DNA from: a virus
Length of the DNA: 40,298 nucleotides
Direction: 5' to 3' (one strand)
Virus record (IMG/VR): IMGVR_UViG_3300008453_000582
Span: 1 to 40,298 of that record
Position 1 is the stretch's first letter. The number at the start of each line of letters is the position of its first letter. A program made the position numbers and the translations under genes. The notes beneath the pieces are model-generated. The model worked only from the letters and a program-made list of their open reading frames with translations, did not search any database and was not told the DNA's origin. This document shows, piece by piece, positions 1 to 6,583 of the stretch.

Positions 1-95
1 AAGAAGAAATCATCCAAAGCTACCTCGCTGGTGAAATTGAGTGCGCAAAAGTAGGTATCGATTTTGTCTGCGCCAATACAGGGAAGGGTAAGTGA
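1..95 (+). CDS. C-terminal part of a small membrane protein (rest at the right edge)
   Basis: Open frame from base 3 to a TGA at 93-95, giving 30 codons with no start in the window. The codon split at the left edge (two bases, aa) is exactly what the truncated gene at 40175-40298 needs (it ends with one spare base, a), so the two edges join in frame into one protein of about 72 residues. It would have one hydrophobic segment near residues 15-38 and a soluble charged tail encoded here. Its stop overlaps the next start (ATGA). Function unknown. Confidence 0.6.
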   Translation, partial: EEIIQSYLAGEIECAKVGIDFVCANTGKGK

Positions 96-394
96 TGATT
101 ATTAATCCAGAGGCAGTGTTTAACGTGACTGGCATCGAAAAGTCATGGGATGAATTTGAGAAATTCACATCTAAAAACGAAGATAAGCTCAAATCAATTG
201 AAAAGCAGGTTGCTTGGGATATTTGGGTTGCATCCCGCCAAGCGCTGGTTGTTGAGTTGCCAACGATAAACGATGTTGATTTTGGTGATAGCAATGGCAG
301 CTCGGCATTTGATGAAGGCTTCGATGTTGGGTTTGCTGATGCAGTTGGAGAATTTAAGGCTAGATTGTGCAAAGCAGGAGTGTCATACAAGTGA
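95..394 (+). CDS. Small phage accessory protein, unknown function
   Basis: About 99 residues from the ATG at 95. A GTG sits directly before it at 92, but the ATG overlaps the upstream TGA in the ATGA style used throughout this genome and has a purine-rich site (gggaaggg) upstream. The protein is acidic and soluble. Its middle part, WDIWVASRQALVVELP, resembles a short conserved stretch seen in many small early proteins of tailed phages of Proteobacteria. Role unknown. Its TGA overlaps the GTG of the next gene. Confidence 0.75.
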   Translation: MIINPEAVFNVTGIEKSWDEFEKFTSKNEDKLKSIEKQVAWDIWVASRQALVVELPTINDVDFGDSNGSSAFDEGFDVGFADAVGEFKARLCKAGVSYK

Positions 395-903
395 GCAAAG
401 CAGATTGGAGCAAGGCGCCTGAATGGGCGGAGGTTTATGCGGATGGGTGTTTTTGGAAAGATGGAAAACTTCTACCAAAGCCTGCGCAGCTTTATCATGA
501 CTACGAGCCACGCCCAAAGGAATGGCCATTAGAGCAGCGCATCGAGCAGATTGGCCAGAATGGCGCTACAGGTGAGCATTATAGCGCAGCAGAATCAACG
601 CAGAGCCACGATAACCAAAAGCCTGCATCAGCGGCTGACTTTTTATCAGAAGGGCTTAAAATCCTTTCTGAGCGCGGCAATCAATATGGCAGCAATCAGC
701 GCGAGTGCAGTTTCCCGCAAGCGGCTGATGCTTTTAATGCAATCACCGGTCATAGCTTGAAAGGATCTGACGTCTGCCTGATTATCGCGTTGGTTAAGCA
801 GGTGCGCCAATATGCGCAGCCGCGGTTTCACGAAGATAGCGCCGTTGATGCGGTTAATTACCTGGCGCTGCAGGCTGAGTTGCTGAAGAAGGAGCGTCAA
901 TAA
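391..903 (+). CDS. DUF6378-like phage protein (possible MazG-type fold)
   Basis: The chosen start is GTG 391, which overlaps the previous TGA (GTGA) and has caggag 10 bases upstream; an in-frame ATG at 367 lies inside the previous gene without a site. About 170 residues. The N-terminal half (tryptophan-rich, KAPEWAEVYADGCFW) resembles variable phage early proteins. The C-terminal half (about residues 90-170) has the pattern ILSERGNQYG, then SDVCLIIALVKQVRQ, then HEDSAVDAVNYLALQ, which matches my recollection of DUF6378, distantly like all-alpha nucleotide pyrophosphohydrolases. A role in nucleotide metabolism is inference only. Confidence 0.65.
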   Translation: MSKADWSKAPEWAEVYADGCFWKDGKLLPKPAQLYHDYEPRPKEWPLEQRIEQIGQNGATGEHYSAAESTQSHDNQKPASAADFLSEGLKILSERGNQYGSNQRECSFPQAADAFNAITGHSLKGSDVCLIIALVKQVRQYAQPRFHEDSAVDAVNYLALQAELLKKERQ

Positions 904-1064
904 TGTCATTACACCGCGAAATACGCAAAAAAGCCGCCAACAAACAACTGCGCCTGTCAGAGCTTGGGCCGAATAGTCTTGAGATAGCGAAGCGCATGAT
1001 TGCCAGTGGGGAGTTGTTGGCTTTGGGTGATGGGATATACCAACTGAATGAGGTTAAGAGATGA
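903..1064 (+). CDS. Small basic protein, unknown
   Basis: 53 codons from an ATG that overlaps the previous TAA (TAATG), with ggag at about 892-895. The sequence is basic at the N-terminus (HREIRKKAANKQLRL) followed by LGPNSLEIAKRMIASGELLALGDGIYQLNEVKR, which reads like a small winged-helix or helical domain, but I cannot assign a family. Part of a chain of overlapping small genes. Confidence 0.6.
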   Translation: MSLHREIRKKAANKQLRLSELGPNSLEIAKRMIASGELLALGDGIYQLNEVKR

Positions 1065-1207
1065 AAATTAGAATCAAGCGGGCGAATACTGTTGATGTTT
1101 GCATAGATGGTTTCGCAATGAGCTATAAGAAATATACAGCTTTGCTGGACTATCGCGACGAACTCCGCCAGCACGCGCTATGGAATGAAAAGAAATGCAA
1201 ATCCTAA
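1061..1207 (+). CDS. Small protein, unknown
   Basis: 48 residues. ATG 1061 overlaps the previous TGA (ATGA), and gagg lies about 9 bases upstream. The protein is basic with several aromatic residues (SYKKYTALLDYRDELRQHALW). It continues the coupled small-gene chain. No family recognised. Confidence 0.55.
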   Translation: MKIRIKRANTVDVCIDGFAMSYKKYTALLDYRDELRQHALWNEKKCKS

Positions 1208-1326
1208 TCCGACTCCGCAAAACCGGCCAAGTCATTCACGCCATTAGTTATGGTTTTGGCGCGTATGATGTGAAAGGTAATATGTATGGCAAAAAGAGTT
1301 ATTTGCTTTTGAAGGTGTTGCGCTAG
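1195..1326 (+). CDS. Very small basic protein, unknown
   Basis: 43 residues from ATG 1195 to TAG 1326, overlapping the previous gene by 13 bases. The ribosome site is weak (aatgaaaag). It begins MQILIRLRKTGQVIHAISYGF and is rich in K, R and aromatic residues. It is the last gene before the long non-coding stretch. Length and weak start make it less certain than its neighbours. Confidence 0.4.
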   Translation: MQILIRLRKTGQVIHAISYGFGAYDVKGNMYGKKSYLLLKVLR

Positions 1327-1486
1327 CTGGTCGGAGTTGTGTTTTAGGTTGGTTGGTGTAGTATTTGTTTTGTAGAACTCTATTCGTTAGTGATTGGATG
1401 TTCAGAGAAATGTCAGTGCTTCCGGCAAGTTGCTTACTGGCCTTTTACAGATTTACGAAGCCCATCGTTAACGGGCAATTTAGTTT

Positions 1487-1694
1487 ATTGTGTTGCCGTC
1501 TGTATGAAAAACTAATACAGGCACTATCAGCGGCAGGTTTCTAGCCTGAGCCATTATGCGCCACATTTTGCCAGCGCCGCTGTGGCAGTCGGCAACACAA
1601 TGAGCTGAATGCGTGAAGCGCTTCCGGTGAGAGCGGTAGTATAAAGACATCATCCGCTTCAAAACGACAGGATAAAGGCACCTGCCAGCTCATT
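1487..1694 (+). ncRNA. Candidate structured RNA (two long helices)
   Basis: Bases 1487-1498 (ATTGTGTTGCCG) are perfectly complementary to 1590-1601, a 12-bp closing helix. Inside it are three hairpins: CTGTAT/ATACAG (1500-1520), CAGG/CCTG (1534-1548) and GCCACA/TGTGGC (1560-1586), a cloverleaf-like four-way junction. A second 9-bp helix joins 1599-1607 (AATGAGCTG) to 1686-1694, enclosing GAAGCG/CGCTTC (1615-1660). A terminator follows at 1801. Strand is assumed from the flanking genes and the terminator. DNA-level use such as packaging is an alternative. Confidence 0.45.
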
Positions 1695-1800
1695 ACAAGT
1701 CACCAATCCGAATCCGACCAATGCAATGCGACCTTGGCGGAGAGGAGGCTGCAGACTTTGGTTGCAGCACAATTCCGAACGTTCCCCCGCTGTTGTTCAG

Positions 1801-1828
1801 AGCCACTTTAACGAGTGGCTTTTTTTTG
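1801..1828 (+). terminator. Rho-independent terminator
   Basis: Perfect 7-bp stem AGCCACT/AGTGGCT, loop ttaacg, followed directly by eight T. It ends transcription from the small-gene operon and the structured block before the methyltransferase. Confidence 0.9.
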
Positions 1829-1835
1829 CTAGACT
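1807..1835 (+). promoter_or_regulatory. Possible promoter for the methyltransferase-terminase operon
   Basis: TAGACT at 1830-1835 fits the -10 family TAWACT/TAGACT found before other late genes here; a poor -35 (TTTAAC, 1807-1812) lies 17 bases upstream, inside the terminator hairpin. The methyltransferase start is 45 bases downstream. Support is position plus motif only. Confidence 0.35.
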
Positions 1836-1879
1836 CTACGCAATGAGGCAGTGCCTCGTTAACTTAGAGGCTGTGCCTG

Positions 1880-3076
1880 ATGAAATTTCCAGAGTATAAA
1901 ACAAAACCAACCGCAGATTTAATTCCATACGCACGAAACTCGCGCACTCACAGCGATGAGCAAGTGACGCAAATCGCCAGCAGCATTAAAGAGTTCGGCT
2001 TTACCAATCCAGTGTTAATTGACGCTGATGGCGGCATCATTGCCGGACATGGGCGCGTTATGGCTGCGAAAAAGCTAGGCATTACTGAGGTGCCTTGCAT
2101 TGAGCTTTCGCACCTAACTGAAGCGCAGCGGAGAGCTTACGTTATCGCAGACAACAAGCTGGCGTTAAATGCTGGTTGGGATGATGAAATGCTGCGCGTC
2201 GAATTCCAGGAATTGCAAGACCTTGGCTTTGATGTTGAGTTGACTGGCTTTTCAATGGATGAGATTAATGCGCTAACTGTTGAAGAAGTTGAAGGTTTGA
2301 CCGACGAAGACGCAGTACCGGAAGCGCCAGAAACGCCAATCAGTGTGCGCGGCGATGTTTGGCTGCTTGGTAATCATCGGTTGATGTGCGGCGATTCTAC
2401 CTCGATTGATGCGGTTGAGAATTTGCTTGAGGGTAATCGAGCGCAAATGGTTCACACTGATCCGCCTTACGGCGTCAGCTATCAATCAAACATGCGAACA
2501 AAATCTGACAAGTTTGATGTGCTTAAAAACGACGATGTTTTTCTAGACATTGCGCCTGTCATTGATGCCGTTTCAGATGGTTGGGTTTTCGTTTGGACTT
2601 CATGGAAAGTCCTCCCGCAGTGGTTTGAGCAGTTTAAATCGTTTGGCTATCCATCGAATCAAGTAATCTGGTTTAAAGGTGGCGGGGGCATTGGCGACCT
2701 TAAAAAGACATTCTCAAGCGACTATGAAACCGCTCTTGTTTGGCATCGCGGCGCAGAGTTAACTGGCAAGCGAATCGGTAGCGTTTGGAAAGTTGGTAAA
2801 GATGGCGCGACAGACTACTTGCACCCAACGCAGAAGCCTGTTGCATTAGCTGAAGAGGCTATCGACAAAACAACGAAAGCTGGCTATAGGGTTTTAGACC
2901 TATTCGGCGGAAGCGGTTCAACGCTGATTGCTTGCGAGAAAACAGGTCGCACCGCCTACCTGATGGAGCTAGACGAAAAATACGTTGACGTAATAATCAA
3001 GCGCTGGCAAGCCTTCACAGGCAAGCAAGCCATTCACGAAGCAACAGGCAAGACTTACGCGGAGATGTTACAATGA
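1880..3076 (+). CDS. DNA methyltransferase with N-terminal ParB-like domain
   Basis: 398 residues. An N-terminal ParB/sulfiredoxin-type domain (residues 1 to about 110, with GGIIAGHGR around 51-59) is fused to a DNA adenine/cytosine-N4 methyltransferase. The catalytic motif DPPY is at 194-197 and the SAM-binding motif VLDLFGGSGST at 338-348, so the catalytic motif comes before the SAM motif (beta-class order). The target-recognition part lies between them. gagg stands 9 bases before the ATG. No restriction enzyme is next to it, so it is an orphan enzyme, probably protecting phage DNA or marking it for packaging, given that TerS overlaps its end (ATGA). Confidence 0.92.
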   Translation: MKFPEYKTKPTADLIPYARNSRTHSDEQVTQIASSIKEFGFTNPVLIDADGGIIAGHGRVMAAKKLGITEVPCIELSHLTEAQRRAYVIADNKLALNAGWDDEMLRVEFQELQDLGFDVELTGFSMDEINALTVEEVEGLTDEDAVPEAPETPISVRGDVWLLGNHRLMCGDSTSIDAVENLLEGNRAQMVHTDPPYGVSYQSNMRTKSDKFDVLKNDDVFLDIAPVIDAVSDGWVFVWTSWKVLPQWFEQFKSFGYPSNQVIWFKGGGGIGDLKKTFSSDYETALVWHRGAELTGKRIGSVWKVGKDGATDYLHPTQKPVALAEEAIDKTTKAGYRVLDLFGGSGSTLIACEKTGRTAYLMELDEKYVDVIIKRWQAFTGKQAIHEATGKTYAEMLQ

Positions 3077-3441
3077 GAGGCGGCAAGCGTGAAGGTGCAG
3101 GCGCTCCACCGCATGAGCCAACCAAAGCAAGCCGAGATGCGGTAAGGCTTTACGCTGCAATGGGCACTCCACAAGAGGACGTTGCAAGGCTTCTTAAAAT
3201 CGACGTCAAGACATTATACAAGTATTACCGCGAGGAATTAGACCTTGGCTTAGTTGCTGCTAATGCTCAGATTGGTGGAGCGCTATTTAAGAAGGCAATG
3301 GGCGGCGATACCACTGCCATGATTTTCTGGCTTAAGACTCGCGCAGGGTTTAAGGAAGCCAAGCACGAAGAAAAGACCGGCACCGACTCTGAAAAGCTGG
3401 TTGAGGCTCTTTCAACACTAATCGACAAACTCCCGAACTAA
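3073..3441 (+). CDS. terS: Terminase small subunit
   Basis: 122 residues, starting in the ATGA overlap with the methyltransferase. It opens with a glycine-rich basic stretch (RGGKREGAGAPPHEPT), then a helix-turn-helix (about 30-56, GTPQEDVARLLKIDVKTLYKYY), then ANAQIGGALFKKAMGGDTTAMIFWLKTRAGF, a combination typical of small terminases and terminase-linked HTH proteins. It should bind the packaging site and recruit the large subunit encoded directly downstream (TAATG overlap). Confidence 0.85.
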   Translation: MRGGKREGAGAPPHEPTKASRDAVRLYAAMGTPQEDVARLLKIDVKTLYKYYREELDLGLVAANAQIGGALFKKAMGGDTTAMIFWLKTRAGFKEAKHEEKTGTDSEKLVEALSTLIDKLPN

Positions 3442-4769
3442 TGCAAACAGGCAACCTGCAATTAGACAGACAGCTTGCGCGATGGTATGAACTAAAAGAC
3501 CATCCTGTGCAGCTTAATCTGCTGACTGCTGTGAATCGCGGCGTCAGATTTCCGCTTGTGCCTGCAGGGCGACGCAGCGGAAAGACTGAGCGATTTAAAC
3601 GCTTTCTGGTCAAGCAAGCAAACAAGGTAGTTGGTCAGTACTTCGCAGCTGCACCAACGCACCCGCAAGCAAAAAAGATATTCTGGCAAGACCTACTTGA
3701 CATGACGCTTAGCTGCACTCACAAGCGCAAGCCAAATATCAGCGACCTGATTATCTACATGAATAACGGCTCAGAAATACACGTTATCGGATTAGATAAG
3801 CCGCAACGTATAGAGGGTATTCCGTGGGTCGGTGGTGGCATTGATGAGTTCGCAGACATAAAAGCAGACGCATGGGAAGCGAACATTTATCCGGCATTAA
3901 ACACAGTCAATCCAACTCGGCCAAACTATCAAGCCTGGTGCTGGCTTCTCGGCGTGCCTGATGGCTTAAACCACTATTACGACCTGTGCGAGAAAGCCAA
4001 AACAGGCATTAGCGCTGAATATGAAGTCTTCCACTGGATGACCGAAGAAATATTCCCTGAGATGGCAGCCAGGGCAAAACAGATAATGTCTTGGCGTCAA
4101 TATAACCAGGAGTTTCGCGCAGCATTTGAAACTGCATCTGGTCGGATTTATGACGGCTACAGCGAGAAGAATTACACTACTGAAACCATTCTGCCGCATG
4201 AACAACTCTGCTGGATGCACGACCAAAACTTTACACCGTTATCAAGTGCGATTGGCGTTAGGCGCGGCGAGAAAGGTAAGGATTTATATCTGCTGGATGA
4301 AATCGTGCTGACCAGTGCAGTTTCGCGCCAATCTGCTGAAGAATTTGTCGAGAAGTACAAGAACCACCAAAACAAAAAGGTTTTGATTTATGGTGATCCA
4401 GCAGGCAAGGCAGGCGAGAAGCACGGGCACAAGTCAGACTATAACGACATCGAAGATGTATTACGCGCTAACGGCTGGAAGTTTGAGCGTAGAGTCAAAG
4501 CAGCGCATCCTGCAATCAAGGACAGGCAAAACGCAGTAAGGGCTAAGATTTGCACGGCTGATGGTGTTGTATCTCTTTATGTCAATCCGAAGACTGCTGA
4601 GTGGTGCCACAAAGGCTTATCGACTGTGCAGCTGCAGCAAGGCTCGACATTTCAAGAAGACCAGAAAAACCAGTATCAGCACATTACAACTGCGATTGGC
4701 TACATGGTGGACTACGAATGGCCGGCGCACACTACGCCACTTGCTACCGGAGTGAAATTTGGCCGCTAG
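3441..4769 (+). CDS. terL: Terminase large subunit
   Basis: 442 residues. ATPase Walker A GRRSGKT at 43-49, preceded by LVPA; Walker B region GGGIDEFAD with D135/E136; C-terminal RNase H-like nuclease beginning IYGDPAG near residue 317, with D319 a likely metal ligand and further acidic residues in KSDYNDIEDVL. It pumps DNA into the prohead through the portal and cuts concatemers. It overlaps TerS by one base (TAATG). Length is normal for the family. Confidence 0.95.
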   Translation: MQTGNLQLDRQLARWYELKDHPVQLNLLTAVNRGVRFPLVPAGRRSGKTERFKRFLVKQANKVVGQYFAAAPTHPQAKKIFWQDLLDMTLSCTHKRKPNISDLIIYMNNGSEIHVIGLDKPQRIEGIPWVGGGIDEFADIKADAWEANIYPALNTVNPTRPNYQAWCWLLGVPDGLNHYYDLCEKAKTGISAEYEVFHWMTEEIFPEMAARAKQIMSWRQYNQEFRAAFETASGRIYDGYSEKNYTTETILPHEQLCWMHDQNFTPLSSAIGVRRGEKGKDLYLLDEIVLTSAVSRQSAEEFVEKYKNHQNKKVLIYGDPAGKAGEKHGHKSDYNDIEDVLRANGWKFERRVKAAHPAIKDRQNAVRAKICTADGVVSLYVNPKTAEWCHKGLSTVQLQQGSTFQEDQKNQYQHITTAIGYMVDYEWPAHTTPLATGVKFGR

Positions 4770-4941
4770 CTTAGCGAATAGACAGCCGGCAGTCATGGTC
4801 AGCATTAACGGCAAGCTGCATGTGCTGTCGATTGTTACACTGAGAATGCTGGCTAACGGCGAGGAATATAGCGGCGATGTTGACGAAATGATAAGATTAC
4901 TTGCGACGGCAATAGTTCAACTGATGGATGACCAGTTATGA
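4759..4941 (+). CDS. Small protein after TerL, unknown
   Basis: Up to 60 residues. The frame opens at TTG 4759, with ggag about 7 bases upstream; the first ATG is 4795 (48 residues) but has no good site, so the start is undecided. It contains VSINGKLHVLSIVTLRMLANGE and an acidic C-terminus. It fills the gap between TerL and the Ntn-hydrolase gene and overlaps the latter (ATGA), so it is probably translated. Confidence 0.55.
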   Translation: MAASLANRQPAVMVSINGKLHVLSIVTLRMLANGEEYSGDVDEMIRLLATAIVQLMDDQL

Positions 4942-5384
4942 CAACGATTGTATACGACCATAAAGCAAAAATGATTGCGGTGGATAGCCGCACAACAAGG
5001 GGCGCGGTAATCCTTTCTGATGAGAGCATCAAGTGGCGATACAATGGGGCAGACTTGATTTTCTTTTCTGGCACTATTGCGGATTTTGACGCTTTCATCG
5101 CCAGCTATGGGAAAGCCGGCAACAAGCCAGAATCAGTTGTTGATGTTGACGCTTTCCTTGTTAGGAATGGCGTTGTGTATGAGTGCTCTTTTTGCAAAAA
5201 TACAGGCTATTGGGAGCTTCCACTTAAATACAACTCAGCAATCGGTAGTGGTGCCAATTTCGCATTGGCTGCGCTTGATTTTGATTGCGGCGTACTTGAT
5301 GCTGTTGAGTACGCCAAGAAAAAAGATATTTACACCGGCGGGAAAGTGCATGTTCTTAATTTAGAAACGATGGCATTTTCATGA
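4938..5384 (+). CDS. Ntn-hydrolase / proteasome-beta (HslV)-like phage protein
   Basis: 148 residues. It starts M-TTIVYDHKAKMIAVDSR; after Met removal the N-terminal Thr (T2) would be the nucleophile, with D16 and K32 at about the positions of the proteasome/HslV Asp17 and Lys33. IGSGANFALAALDF and AVEYAKKKDIYTGGKV also fit phage members of this superfamily. Its place between terminase and MuF suggests a head-maturation or host-directed peptidase, but no substrate can be inferred. No separate prohead protease is evident in the head cluster. ATGA overlaps on both sides. Confidence 0.75.
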   Translation: MTTIVYDHKAKMIAVDSRTTRGAVILSDESIKWRYNGADLIFFSGTIADFDAFIASYGKAGNKPESVVDVDAFLVRNGVVYECSFCKNTGYWELPLKYNSAIGSGANFALAALDFDCGVLDAVEYAKKKDIYTGGKVHVLNLETMAFS

Positions 5385-6532
5385 ATAACATCATAAACGG
5401 CACCGAGCGCCGCACCGTTTATTTGGGAAGGTTAGCTGCCGACCTGCTCAAGTCAAAAATATTCCCAACTTTAGACGAAGCCTATCGCGCAGCTCGGCTT
5501 ATTTTGTTGGATGCAGAGAATATCACCAGCATTACAAAGCTAAACCAAGTCACAGCGCAGATTCGCAAAGCTGTTACTGAAATCGACTCTGCAGGCTGGT
5601 CTGAAGTCACCAAGGAAATGGAAGATTTAGCCATTTACGACGCCGGATATTATGCCGGCTTAGTTGGCTCGGCTGCGTCGGTGAAGCTGAGTACGCCTGC
5701 GGATGAGAATATTGTTGGTTATATCAACAAGTCTTTGCTGTCACTGACTGAAGGCGGCAAGGTTGATTCTGGCACATGGGCGCAATTCACCAAGGCTTTC
5801 ACAAACTCATATGTTGACCGCATTGACAGTATCGTGCGTTATGGCTCACAGCAAGGCCAAACAGTTAGACAAATCAGCGACAACATCAAGATGCTTTCTC
5901 AAGGTGAGTTTGCCAATAAGGCGACAACACTTGCTCGCACCGGAGTACAGCATTACTCAAACAATGCCCGCGAGGCAATGTTCATTGATAACGATGTAGA
6001 TGAATTGGTTTACGTTGCTACACTCGACAACAGGACAACCAGCCTTTGCGCCGGCAGAGATGGCAAGCGATGGGAAATTAACGATCCAAAACGACCAGCA
6101 TTGCCAGCACATTACAATTGCCGGTCAGTTTATATTCCGGCCATCGCCATGCAAGATGTCGATACTCGGGCAGCAGTGGGCGGCAAAGAAGGTCGAGAAG
6201 CTGAAAAAGCTTACAACGCTAAAAAAGAGACGCTAGACCAGCGCAGAGACCAAAGAGCTGAAGAACGAGAAGATGGCATTGAAACACCATCAACACCAAG
6301 CAAGCCGACATATCGCGGCAAGAAAGACTCTAACGCATTCAAAGCAGGTCAAGTGCCATACACAACATACGACAAGTGGCTTGAAAAACAACCAGCATGG
6401 TTTGTCGAATCAGCGCTAGGCAAAGAGCGGGCAAAGCTGTTTCTATCCGGCAAAGTGTCAATCAGCCAGTTTAATGACTTATCAGGAAGACCACTAACAC
6501 TCGCAGAACTCCGCGCACTTGATGGCGGTTGA
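5381..6532 (+). CDS. MuF-like minor head protein
   Basis: 383 residues. The central MuF (phage head morphogenesis) region shows RTGVQHYSNNAREAMF, then VYVATLDNRTTSLCAGRDGK and PALPAHYNCRSVYIPA (about residues 185-255), with the two conserved cysteines. The C-terminal third is charged and likely coiled (KKETLDQRRDQRAEEREDG). MuF proteins sit at the portal vertex and may be injected. Here the gene precedes the portal gene, whereas portal-then-MuF is the commoner order. The end of the gene overlaps the -35 of the portal promoter. Confidence 0.9.
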   Translation: MNNIINGTERRTVYLGRLAADLLKSKIFPTLDEAYRAARLILLDAENITSITKLNQVTAQIRKAVTEIDSAGWSEVTKEMEDLAIYDAGYYAGLVGSAASVKLSTPADENIVGYINKSLLSLTEGGKVDSGTWAQFTKAFTNSYVDRIDSIVRYGSQQGQTVRQISDNIKMLSQGEFANKATTLARTGVQHYSNNAREAMFIDNDVDELVYVATLDNRTTSLCAGRDGKRWEINDPKRPALPAHYNCRSVYIPAIAMQDVDTRAAVGGKEGREAEKAYNAKKETLDQRRDQRAEEREDGIETPSTPSKPTYRGKKDSNAFKAGQVPYTTYDKWLEKQPAWFVESALGKERAKLFLSGKVSISQFNDLSGRPLTLAELRALDGG

Positions 6533-6558
6533 TTTGGTTACGTGTAACCGACTATACT
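6529..6558 (+). promoter_or_regulatory. Late promoter with GTTAC-GT-GTAAC spacer element (portal)
   Basis: TTGATT at 6529-6534, 18-base spacer, TATACT at 6553-6558. The spacer holds the inverted repeat GTTAC/GTAAC at 6537-6548, ending four bases before the -10. The same arrangement is at 8027, 16201 and 18466. The portal start is 25 bases downstream. A regulator bound in the spacer is the simplest reading. Confidence 0.7.
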
Positions 6559-6583
6559 TGACAAAACGAATTGAGGCTGAGCC

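Larger units (their letters stand above)
1327..1879. other. 553-bp gene-free region with RNA-like structure and a terminator
   Basis: No convincing gene on either strand. It contains a weak hairpin (GCCC/GGGC) at about 1460-1476, two long inverted repeats at 1487-1694 (see separate entry), a hairpin GCTGCA/TGCAGC at 1748-1768, a strong terminator at 1801-1828 and a short palindrome GAGGCA-G-TGCCTC at 1845-1857 before the methyltransferase start. It separates the small-gene operon from the late genes. A packaging (cos/pac) role is possible but nothing seen proves it. Confidence 0.7.

Noticed and set aside
1480-1662. Reverse-strand frame of 60 codons in the gene-free block
   Set aside because: No ribosome site before its ATG, biased composition, and it lies exactly over the RNA-like inverted repeats; more likely a chance frame.
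1736-1768. tRNA-Ser-like 3' end (tggcggagaggagg), possible attachment site
   Set aside because: Only about 14 bases resemble a reversed tRNA 3' end; T-arm consensus is absent and there is no integrase in the genome.
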